Part shown: piece by piece, positions 53,422 to 64,000 of the stretch
Layout of the letters: the number at the start of each line of letters is the position of its first letter
How positions within the stretch are numbered: position 1 is the first letter of the stretch
DNA from: Ficedula albicollis
Taxonomy: Eukaryota; Chordata; Aves; Passeriformes; Muscicapidae
Direction of reading: 5' to 3'
Assembly: GCF_000247815.1 (NCBI RefSeq)
Contig: NC_021681.1
Span: 11,782,567-11,846,566, forward strand
DNA length: 64,000 nt
The notes under the pieces: model-generated
Database searches by the model: none
What the model was told of the DNA's origin: nothing
Seen by the model: the letters and a program-made list of their open reading frames with translations, nothing else
Translations under genes and position numbers: made by a program

Positions 53422-55704
53422 ATCTTTCCAGAACTCCTGTTTCCCTGCAGCTCAAAGAATGCCTACTTTTATTTTTCATTTTGCATTATTCTCTACTAGA
53501 GCTATTTATTTTTCTGGAGATGTTTCTTTTTAGCACTAACTTTTAATCCTTTCAAGCATCCAAAATACACAGTAATTTACCTGACAGTTTTTCTATATAA
53601 GCTGCAATTTAACAGAACAGGATTTTATCCTGTTTATTCCATTACTTCCTGCCAAACCAATTATTTGACCTAAAACCAAAATTGCAAAGTTTAACACTGG
53701 AGAAAACCATAATTAAAATTATAATGCCTCTACTCTTCTTCCTTTTCCTTGGAGAGCAATTCAAGAGCCCTGCTGGCATGACTTGCCCTCTCTGCTATCT
53801 GCTCTCTGTGCTCTCTGTACAAAGGGGTTGATTGCAGCGCATTAATAAGCAGTGAGGGAAAGTTTGATACTAAATTTCAAACATTTTTTAGGTTTTAGAG
53901 GCTTTCTAAAGGAATGAGTCTAAGGAAAAAAAATAAAAAAGGTTTATTTCTGTAAACTTGTATCAGAGGTGGATTAAGGGAGTCCTCAAAGTAAATGCAG
54001 CAGAAAACTGTTTTCAGAGATTGATAAATGAACAGATTTAATGGCAAGGGCTTGCTTTATCTGCCACTTGTAATGGGAAGGAGTGCAGGGATAGGAATGA
54101 GAGATTTTTGCTGGCTCCTCAGTGAGTGCTCAATATGTATCTCACAGACACCTGTCCCAGCTGTGTGTGAGCTTGGTAACCTCTGCCTCTCCTTCTGCTT
54201 GGAGTCAGGAATAACACTTCCCTTCCTGGCTGGTTCTTATAAGGATTAGCCAGCACTTTCTATGTTAGAAATCTATTTAACAGATCTCATTTTATTTCCT
54301 GTTCTTCTGTGTTTCCGTGCGCCAATAATACTGGACAGGCTCAAGTGCTTTCACAGCTTTCAAAAAAGGAAATATAAGCAATATTTATTTATGCAATATA
54401 TTGCAAGTTAGAGTGGTAGTTTTTCTTGAAGCAGATAGAAGGATTAACAGCCTGTGTCAGTTCTACCACTGACACATTCACTGAAGCATTCCACATCCCT
54501 CCCCTCATCTGCTGAGATGAAAGGATGAAAGCTCAGCATCACAAACACTTTCATTCTACACACTTTATAGGGATCTAATACTAAAGGCCTGCATGACAGA
54601 AGGGCTTTTGCAATAGAAAGCATCCAGTTATGTTTCCAGTTACATCTTAATTGATTACTTTTTACATCTTCAGTTATTCTTAAGCAAAATCTCATTTACT
54701 CCTAAGATCTTTTTCTTCCTGTTAGTTTTCCCAGCTTGTGAGTACAGCACAATGTATTTTCCTTGGAAAAAAAGAAATAAAATAGAAAGCATTTAGCATT
54801 GCAGCAAAGATTTTCCAGTAATACATGCAAGTTTTTGGAGGAAAAATCTGTTACTGAGGTTAAATCTTGTACCCTACTTTTGTTTCTGTCCAAACCTGAT
54901 GTGCAGAGGGATAATGGGGCAGCATTTTATAAAGAGATGCTAGTCAGCTTTAACCAGCAGAACAGCATAAAGATGCTTTGTTTAGATATAAGCCAAAGTG
55001 AAGCAACACCTGTATCAGATGAATTTTAGAAAAATGCATTATGCTGAAGAAAATACACTCAAGCATCAGAAGGAAAATGTGTGCAAACAGCAGAAAACTT
55101 CTAATGGAATTATGTAGAATCAGTTATTAGAAATAACCAGCAAACAGACTGGTTTATTCCTGTATTTCTCCTGTCTATTTGACCAACATGAAAATAAAGA
55201 GCTTTGGAGAAGAATATTTCTTTCTACTTGCTAAGCCAAAGGGTTTCCTTTGGCCAAGTGCCCTTCTTTCTCCTTGCCACTTCATCCTGTGCCATGTAAT
55301 ACTGCACAGAAGAGAATCATGAACAATGTGACGAAAATAAAAAAATACCTGAAAATACAGGAAGGTCAGATGATGCCAAAAATACCTTCATTGAATAAAG
55401 TGGGATCTCCCTCAGGTGATAAATAATTATAGAACTACATGGTGATTTTATAAGCTGCTAATTAAGAAAAAAAAAAAAAAAACAGGCCAGAAAAAAGTAT
55501 TCTAGAGTTCAAGGTTGTTTTTAAGAGGGAAATAAGGTTATTTTTGCTGAGATTATAATTATGCAGAAAAAGGTAGGTCACTACAGCATGTTAGAAAACT
55601 TGGATCTCTCAGAAAAGTGGATTGAATCAAACAGTTTCTGTTCCCACACAACTTTTTGGTTATATAGTTTTCCTAAAAGTGTTGGAAGAAAGCCAGAATG
55701 TCAG

Positions 55705-55856
55705 AGCTGTAATTTACCCCCAATATGTGTTTGAACAGGAGGGCAGATGTGAAAGCCCATGCATGGCACAGACATCCACACAGCTGTAATTTACCCCCAA
55801 TATGTGTTTGAACTGGAGGGCAGATGTGAAAGCCCATGCATGGTACAGACATCCAC
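55705..55856. repeat. 77-bp tandem duplication
   Basis: AGCTGTAATTTACCCCCAAT begins at 55705 and 55782. The copies differ at about two bases and both end ACAGACATCCACA. Confidence 0.96.
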
Positions 55857-58799
55857 ATCTTCTCTTGGCAAGTTGGTAGAGACTGCTTAGGCTGCCTCAC
55901 AAAAGATCTCCTCACACAGGAAAAATAAGTAGATGAGCTATAAATATAAAAAAAACTGGGAAAGTTTGGGATGTGATTATGCCAAGCCAACAAAAGCATC
56001 TATGAAGCAGAGAAGGTTTGCAGGCAGTTAAGGCAAGGCAAAGACACACCAGAGCAGAGGCAGCCAATTTTAACAAAAGTTTTGAAATAAATATGTGGAG
56101 ATCTTCTAGATAAAAATTTCAAACAACAAACAAACGTTTTTCAGATGTGTTAAAACAGTGATCAATACATTAGAACACAGAGGAATCTTTTGTACATCTC
56201 TCTGTATAAATGAATCTGTCTCTATGGAATTTATTCCTGACAATATTTGCAAATTTTTAGTATTTAAGGTTCCTGAAACAGAGACTTTGCAAAATATAGA
56301 TAGTAAACTTTCTATTTATATAGATCTTCATATAACAGCTAAAAAGAGGAGAAAAATAAAAAAACACTGGTAGTTGAATTACTGCCCAAGTGGCCAGCAT
56401 TTGAACCTTCATTATGGATATCCAAAATTTTATTCTTCTTGGCAATACAGCACATCATGGTTTTTATTCCACTTAGAGACTGGTTTCATCACTGCTACCA
56501 GTATATTTTTTAATTCTAGAAGAAGGTCTAGCAGTTGTTTTTAGAAACTATTTTCTGCCTGGGCTTACACTCTGTTTCTTTTTCTCTGTGTCATGGGTTA
56601 TTTTCTTCCTCTGTTTTCTGACCTTACTTTGTTCCTTTGTAGGCTTTTCCAGAATTTCTAAAATACTAGAGGACATTTTATCTTGATTACTTTAAACCAA
56701 GCTAACACTTGCTGTTGTTGTATATGAGGTTTTATTTTTTTTACACTGGTAACTATTTTCAGTTTTCTTCAGTGTCCAAGCCTGAGCTGACACACAGCAG
56801 CAGCAGCTTGTCAGAGAAAACAGCAAATAGTTTGTGTTGCTCCAGGTAGACTTTCCCTAATGCAGATCTTAGTTGTCACCTACCCCTAAACACCAGGGAC
56901 TGCAGAAAATCTGTCATTTTCCCTCCTCCTTCTGTCTCCCAACTCACTATCCTTAGGAGTCTGCTCTACCTCCTTAGGGAACCTTGGAAAACATCTATCC
57001 TGGTGATCCCATTCTTGCCCTAAAATTCCACCACCGGTGCCATAAAAGCACCTGGTATCTCACCCACCTGGATGGGGTTGAACTCAGCTTCCCTGGTGCC
57101 CAGGAAAAACTTTTCCAGTCCCTGCTGGCAGAGGAGCTGGGCACCCTGTATCCCTCTGTCCTGCTCAGAACCTGCTCACTGCTGGGCTGCAGCCACTTTG
57201 ACTCACAGAAAGATGTGAGATGATAGTTTTGACAATGATTAAGGACCTAATGGGCCTGCAGGCAGAGCAATTTGAAGTCTAACATCATCTCTGCTCTGGA
57301 GTGGAGCTTCTCTGCCCCAGTGCATCTGAGAAATGGTGTGCACTGTCATCTGGACAAGTATCTTAGCCTCTCATTACCTTGTTCTAACCTGTTTCTATCT
57401 TTGACAGAAAGAGATCCTGATGAACAGCAACACGGGTTTAAAATCTGTGTAAAAAAACCCTAAGGCTTTAACAGTAAAATTTGTTCACATATCTCTGAAG
57501 CTTGGCATAGGAATATTTCATACCCAAATGACTGTTATTGCTTCTAAATGCCTAATTTTCATAAATCTATTTGGAAATATCACAATCACAGTGACAACTC
57601 TTTCCTGTCCCATATCTTCCAGAGGAATGAAGCACATCAGCACAAACCAGATGGCTGATAGTGGGTTGTCTGTGACGGCATGTGCTGCATTCTGTGCTAT
57701 CCTTGTGACTGTCCTTATGAGCTGCTCATATCAAAAGGCACATAATTTACACATTTCTGTGCCTGCAAATATGATCCTTTCTCATTTGGATATCAGAACT
57801 GTAATCAACTCACTGTTTAATTCTTTTTAAACCTTGCAGGAAGAGGAAAGACCTGTATGTATCTAGAGCAGCTTGAAGTCTGTCCCCCAGTTAGGGGGCT
57901 TTTAGTGGCTTCAGCAAGTGGAAGATGCACATAGTGCTAAGAAAGTAGAAACAAAGAATCAATCACCAAGGAAGACATTAATATATTTATTGTACTGATA
58001 CAAAGAGCTGGACTTGTCCCCTACCTGGCATCCCTCTGTAATCACTTATGCAAAATAGAATTTACAAGGTAGAACAGTACTGTAAAGACTTTGCATTTTT
58101 TCTGCAAAGAAAGCATGACTGTAAAAGTTACAACCCTTCAATGCTCTGAGTTAATAAGAAACAATTAACAAGTTAAAAATTCTTCAGTCAATATCTGGAA
58201 GGAAAAATGAAATAGTTTTCTGTGTTATTTGAACCAAATCTGCTATAAGGGTGCCATAAGGGGACTTAAACATGCTCTGTGTGCTAAGATTCTTGCTAAA
58301 GTCTGTTCATGAGGTTGAGCAATCTTTTTGCCTCCCTACCCCTGACCCCCTGAATAATTGGGAGCTATTGTCCACTCCCAGCTCTGGCACTACTAGCTTT
58401 ACATTCTTCCTCATTATTCACCTTTGTGTTATCTTTCAATTTTTTACTTGCAAGCCACTCATCTCCAAAGTTACTTAAAGAGCTGAAAAATATTTATCAG
58501 AAACATTTACACAACCTTCCCTTTATGTGAACAGTCCTTCCCATTAGTGCAGAGTGATGAGATCCTGGAATAAGGATTGTCTGTGAAAAGGATACATCTC
58601 TCTTGAAAGTAAAAAATTGAATTAATGTGCAATTAGAAGTATTCTGTCAGCATAAGCAAGAGTTTAATGTGCTCCTGGAGGTCTAATTCCATCCATGCCT
58701 CAGGTTTATTTGTACAGAAGTGGCAGAATGTGATACTGTGGGACTTCATTTATTCTACAATCAGAGTGCAAAGAATAAAACAGCAGAGCACATTCACAA

Positions 58800-58939
58800 G
58801 ACACTGACTGATGTGTCCATAAGGGGTAGGGAAGGTGATTACTGGAAGAATGGGTAGTTCCAATTAACTAGACACTGACTGATGTGTCCATAAGGGGTAG
58901 GAAAGGTGATTACTGGAAGAACGGGTAGTTCCAATTAAC
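58800..58939. repeat. 71-bp tandem duplication
   Basis: GACACTGACTGATGTGTCCA begins at 58800 and 58871. The copies differ at two bases and both end TTCCAATTAAC. Confidence 0.96.
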
Positions 58940-61900
58940 CCTCCCTTTTTCTGCTAAAATTTTTGTGATAACTCAAGTATAAGGTAACAAAGTCTTTCAA
59001 CTACCCTTGTCTTTCACAGTGACTTCACTCCTGCAAACAAATTTTACATTTATCTATGCCAATTGAACTCCACCTGTTGATAAAATGATGTGGGCTGATG
59101 GTTGCCTGCACAGAGCATTAGAACGCTGCAGCAGATTACCAGGAAATCACTGTGATTCACTGTCACCCTGCTCTAGAGCAGAAACTGCCTCAAATTACCC
59201 TTACAGTGATGAGTACCTGGAGTAACTCCACTGATTCAGTGCAGTTGGTATAGATGTGCACTAGCATTACAAAAAAAGCAGGATATGGCCCAAACATTTT
59301 AAGGAAGGTTTTAAGCAGCTTGGTTAGCCATGAAAAATCCTTTGCTCTTATGGGCAACTAGCAGAGATTAAATGGAAACAGTTTCCACTAAATCTTTATT
59401 AAATAGTAATTTTCTTATAATCACACAGCCCATGATTTTTTCAGGAGCAGTTTAAGACTGAAACAACAGAAAATTATGTGTATTTTATGCCAGAAAAAAT
59501 TCCCTTCGTTTAGGCTTTGACCAACCTCACGACCCTGCAGGAGAACCCATGAGACCTTATCCTTCACAAATGCATGGTCCTACACACCTCACCTTCCTCT
59601 AGGCTTTAAACCAACTTGTCCCTGAGATTTAGCTGGTTGAACAGCACTACAATACACTGTAATCTTCTCTGAAATCCCCTTGAATGAACGTGAGCAAAGG
59701 AGTGAAAGGTAATATCACATTGCTTAGTTGATCAATGGAAGAACAAAAGCAGCAGCTTCTCGTTTAATATTCAAAGGACTCTTTTCTTCTGTGACCTCTG
59801 CTTATGAAAATCTGACATGTCCAAGGGTGGTGCAGCCCATGTCTTTTCACAGACAACGTTCCAAATGCTGAGGGAGCCTGTCTGTGCACAGCTCAGTGCT
59901 CCCAGAGACAGTGGGAGGGAGCTCCAAGCCCTCCTCACCTCGAGGAAAGCAGACTGAGCTCTCACTGCTCCTCTCCTCTTGGCAGTGGACAGGAAAGGAC
60001 CCCAGTCTCACCACTGGTCTGCCCAGCCTCAGCTGTCCCACGGCACTTTCAATTGAGGGGTAACAGTGGGTGTAAATTACCTAGGAATGTGGAAAAGCAA
60101 GGACAGAATTGGGGACATGCTGCTGGGAATATGCTACAAAGAATTGAAAGGTTAAGTCAGAAAGCAGGAGAAACTAAACTATCTTTGTGATTTCTACCAG
60201 ATGTCAGTTTTATATTCTACCAGTCATATATTATACCAGATCTCATGATAAAAATAGAATGTACTAATTATATGCTTTCATAGATTTTTATCAGGCACAA
60301 GGTGTAATTTTGTTTTTTCTTCTGTTTTGCCTGTTATATCGCTGAAATAAATTGTCTGTGACACAAAAGTAATCTAATGAAGTCAGACTATATAATAATC
60401 TTTGTTTTCAACAAACCTTGAGCTTACTAATTATGGGTACTCTTTGTCTTTTAAGAGATGCTACTGTTTGTGTTTAATTTATTATATCCTAGACACAGGT
60501 AAGTGTGCTGCTAGAGGATGCAGGTAGTCCCTGGAGCAGGTGGATAATTCACTGCCAACATTATGGGGCTGTGCCAAATTTCTGGCCTATCAACAGCCTT
60601 GGGCTTTTTCACTTGCAGACTGTTTTCTATCAGAGATTAAGAAAGGAGCCCCTGGTCTACTTCCTTCACAGAACTTCAGCATCTTTAGGAACTTGTGAAC
60701 AGAGCAGTACACTGAGAGGCCTGATGCTGAATGTCATTGATAAAGGTACACTGAATTCTACAACAATTAGAGTGGAAGGAGAAGGAAAGTATGTCTGAAG
60801 TTTTTTCTGTTTCAGTTCTCTCTAACCCTGCCTAAGACTCTCTAATGTGTAATAAATAGAAAGAAGTGTGATCCCTGTATGTGGTATATCATCCTTCTAT
60901 AGTCTGTGCATGCAAAACAGATTCTTTCATAGTCAGAAGGGGGTAAAATGAGAAAAATCTACATTTCATATAGCTTTTTAATATCTGGAGTACAATTTGT
61001 CTATCTCCTACCCAGATTCTTAGATTAAAAAAATAAATAAAAAGCTCCAGGAAATATTGTCAATAGATGCAAACAGAATGGTCCACATGATTTCTAACAT
61101 GCTCAGACCATGCATTAGATGACCCCACCTCAGTCCTGACTTGGAACAATCTAACCTTGAGGCTGTGCCAAACATCCCTTTTTAGCTGCATTTTACTCAG
61201 GAAAGCAGTTCCCTTCTCTCAGGTGACACAGTGCAAGGGATGTGAAGGGCAGGACAGTTCACTTGGAACTCTTGTGTCAGCACTGCAAGCTGCCTGTGGA
61301 GTTTTCCTTTGCATTCATCATTAGAACTCCTCAAGGATGGCTCACATCATTTTTTCCCCCAATGAAGACACACCCTGTGTTCTCAGTTGTCTCTTTCTGT
61401 GCTGCAGTTGAGAACCCAGCTGCTGTGGGAATGGGATTTTCAGAGCTCCACAGCCCTATTGATTTTTCCATGTGCCCACTGAACAGCTGATAATTTCTGC
61501 TTTTACTAATCTGGATTTGAGATGAGCCAGTAATCTAAAGAACAAAATCTTTTAAATCTCCTGAGCGATTCAATCCTACCTACATTTTATTATTGAAAAT
61601 ATTTTCTATATTTTACCTTTAAAAAATGGAACAGCTAGGGAAAAAATGACTCAGGCATTGTCTGAATGAAATGTTATCCTGCCTGATAACAAAGACTCTC
61701 TCACAAATATTAGTTCCACTTCTATTGCTTTATAATAAATGGTTGCAGCTGTTGCCATGGCAATTTTAATTTTTAAAAATGTATCTAACTGAAGACAAGA
61801 AATGCAGCTGTTGTTATGAGAAAGTCTAAAATAAATCCAGATGTGAATTGTATGACCTAGTGTTGGCAGTAATAAAGTCAGAAACAAAACATGTTACATG

Positions 61901-63355
61901 TTTTGTTTTCTTGATATACTGGAGCTGAGGATGGGGATTTAGGGATATTCTGAATTGTAAGTCTCTGTTCCTGATCCAAATATAGCAAATAAACAGAATG
62001 AAATTTCACCTTAGGGAAAGGCTCTTCACTTGCTAGAAAAGCTGGTCAGCCTTGCATAGAGAATGGCAGTAATATTCCTGTAGGAGAAAGGTGGGCCTCA
62101 AGCTCTCTTCTATCTTTCTGCTAATATGCTAACATTTTACTTTTTACAGTTTATAAAAAGAAAACTCCCAGCCATGGTAGAAATCTTAGAATTGCAATAT
62201 TACCTATTGTTTACCACCTTATCACTCTACAGCCTGAAGTTCTTTAACCTGTTATACCTTTAATGTTAGAACATTAAAACAAAATCACTGGACAGTGCTC
62301 TACAAAGAAAGCATAATCCAACAATTCCCAGCACATGTACTAAAAATCATCCACTGGAAAAATCCACTGTGCTGGGACACTAAACAGTCCAAGCAAATCT
62401 CTTTGGGGAAAAAAATATTTAAAGATAGAATTTCTGAAAAGGTGAAAGAAGAAGATGTCCAGACTTACTTGAAAGTGAACTTAGCCCCTGGTAAATGCTG
62501 ACTGAAAAGCAACAGCTCAAAGCAGGAGCAGAGAAGTGTTTGGAGGCAGCCTGTGCACTGTGACAGGAATGGGACCCGGGCAGGGGGGCACATGGGCTCA
62601 GAGGTGGCTCTGCATCTGTCTTGTACCTTTTCTGCTTGCCTTGGAACTGCCAAGGCTGCTCTGTCTGAGGCCCTTCTGAACTGTAGCTGGCTCTCACAGC
62701 CTTTCAGCAGCGTGGGGCTGCTGAACAGAGAACAGAGTCGGGGCTGCTGGACCTGTGGAAATTGCTTTGCTCAAGCGTTCAGGCAGTGCTGATTACAGCA
62801 CCTGCCAACAGCTCTTGGCAATCTGGAGGGTTACTGAACTGCACCCACGGTAAAATCAAACAAAGAGAGGGAATCACCAGTTAGGCAGGGAAGTTGATGT
62901 GGATAGAATTTCAGTCCCAAATTCTAAGGCAATCAAAACAGTAAAACTTTCTTTCTATCCTTAAGGATTGCAGCAAGAAGAGAAAACAAGAAAACACACA
63001 CAAATACACACTCAAACACTCCTGTTTCTCTGACTTTCATCCTTTGGGATATTTTACTCAAAATAATTGTGAGTCCGTATTTCTTTATCCTTTGTACAGG
63101 AGTTTTCAATGATAAGTCACCTTTAAGCCTTGTTACTTAAAATTATGCTACTTGAAGGAAATCTAAAAGTTAATGGGAATCATGAAAATAATCTGGATAA
63201 TAAAATCTTACCCATCCCAATTTCCTAAATATAAATCACTTGCTCATAGTGACCTAATACCAAATACACCAGATGAGAGGTTTTGCTTTGATAAGAATGA
63301 ATTATTTTTAAGTATACACACTAAGATATTTGGACACATTAGAACTGTAAAAAGC

Positions 63356-64000
63356 TAGGGTTAGGGTTAGGGTTAGGGTTAGGGTTAGGGTTAGGGTTAG
63401 GGTTAGGGTTAGGGTTAGGGTTAGGGTTAGGGTTAGGGGTTAGGGTTAGGCTTAGGGTTAGGGTTAGGGTTAGGGTTAGGGTTAGGGTTTGGGCTAGGGC
63501 TAGGGCAATGGTTAGGGTTAGGGTTACAGTTATGGTTAGGGTTAGGGATAGGGTTAGGGTTACAGTTATGGTTAGGGTTAGGGATAGGGTTAGGGTTAGA
63601 GTTAGGGTTAGGACTAAAGTAAGTCTTAGGGTTAGGATTAGGGTTTGGGTTTGGGTTAGTTTTAGGGTTAGGTTTAGGGCTAGAGTTAGGGTTAGGGTTA
63701 GGGTAAGGGCTAGGGTTAGCGTTATGGTTAGGGTTAGGATTTGGGTAAGGGTTAAGGGTTAGGGTTAGGCCCAGGGTTAGGGTTAAGGGTTAGGGTTTAG
63801 GCCTAGGGTTAGGGCTAGGGCTAGGGCAAGGGTCAGGATTAGGGCAAGGGCTAGAGTTAGGGTTACAGTTAGGGTTAGGGTTAGAGTTAGGGTTAGGGTT
63901 AGGCCTAGGGTTAGGTTTAGGCTTAGGTTAGGGTTAGGTTTAGGATTAGGGCTAGGGCTAAGGTTAGGGTTAGATTTAGGGTTAGGGCTAATGTAAGTGT
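63356..64000. repeat. TTAGGG telomere-type array, degenerate to the right
   Basis: A sharp junction at 63356 is followed by about 82 bp (to about 63437) of perfect TTAGGG, near 13.7 units. Variants then appear (GTTAGGGG, TTAGGC, TTTGGG, CTAGGG, ATAGGG, TTACAG, TTATGG) and persist to the window edge. The G-rich strand runs rightward, the orientation of a right chromosome end. The long Val-Arg-rich frame across it is not a gene. Confidence 0.97.
63526..63597. repeat. 36-bp higher-order repeat inside the telomere-type array
   Basis: Six hexamers (ACAGTT, ATGGTT, AGGGTT, AGGGAT, AGGGTT, AGGGTT) form a 36-bp block present twice in succession, at 63526 and 63562. The same variants in the same order in both blocks show duplication of a block rather than independent decay of hexamers. 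Confidence 0.93.

Larger units (their letters stand above)
49986..63355 (-). other. SLC9A9: Presumed SLC9A9 intron upstream of exon A
   Basis: More than 13 kb after the exon A acceptor. I searched the minus strand for the preceding NHE exon (family residues such as ESVLNDAVAIVL and SATDPVTVLAIF) and found none, so the N-terminal exons are not between here and the telomere-type array. It holds the 976-bp unit copies (51093-53421) and tandem duplications at 55705 and 58800. GC-richer patches at about 56960-57200, 59850-60050 and 62520-62800 show no recognisable protein. Either the intron continues past the array or the gene is cut by a rearrangement. Confidence 0.6.

Noticed and set aside
49986..63355. 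Upstream SLC9A9 exons within this stretch
   Set aside because: No minus-strand segment resembles the expected NHE residues; short ORFs there are unrelated.
63508..63762. Val-Arg repeat protein in the right-hand array
   Set aside because: Translation of degenerate TTAGGG repeats.
63356..64000. Simple call of an intact chromosome end
   Set aside because: Orientation fits, but the array becomes degenerate toward the right instead of perfect, and SLC9A9 5' exons are still missing, so an interstitial or rearranged array is more likely.

Overview
The window looks like nuclear DNA of a bird or another sauropsid; a songbird is a guess. Two elements have the 3' end of CR1 (chicken repeat 1) LINEs, at about 14870-15010 and 34100-34254. 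The only recognisable gene is a multi-exon vertebrate gene with moderate-sized introns in AT-rich DNA. There are no operons, prokaryotic signals or intact mobile-element ORFs.

The gene is SLC9A9 (endosomal sodium/proton exchanger NHE9), on the minus strand. Six consecutive internal coding exons join without a frameshift or stop: 49847-49985 (A), 48905-49010 (B), 38666-38754 (C), 19416-19529 (D), 16897-17008 (E) and 10794-10947 (F). They total 714 nt (238 codons) and cover the second half of the membrane exchanger domain. The N-terminal exons should lie beyond the right edge and the C-terminal exons beyond the left edge; I found neither inside. Two of the five complete introns carry U12-type (minor spliceosome) signals. 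The A-B intron is AT-AC, and the D-E intron is GT-AG with a perfect GTATCCTTT donor.

The rest is intron. Region by region: 1-10793 is the intron after exon F (a 36-bp tandem duplication and a T48 run). The F-E intron holds a 798-bp perfect ATCT/GATA microsatellite, a CR1 and a nested duplication. The E-D (U12) intron holds a 229-bp duplication and a 12-unit, 43-bp minisatellite. The D-C intron holds a 435-bp pure C run, a second CR1 and small duplications. The C-B intron holds small duplications. The B-A intron is 836 bp. From 49986 to the right edge lies a 976-bp unit present in two partial copies and one full copy, and from 63356 a TTAGGG telomere-type array that decays to the right.

The most notable points are the telomere-type array apparently inside or cutting off SLC9A9, with its cleanest part on the internal side; the 435-bp C homopolymer (real or artefact); the very long perfect GATA array; the paired U12 introns; and a dozen or so short direct tandem duplications across the locus.
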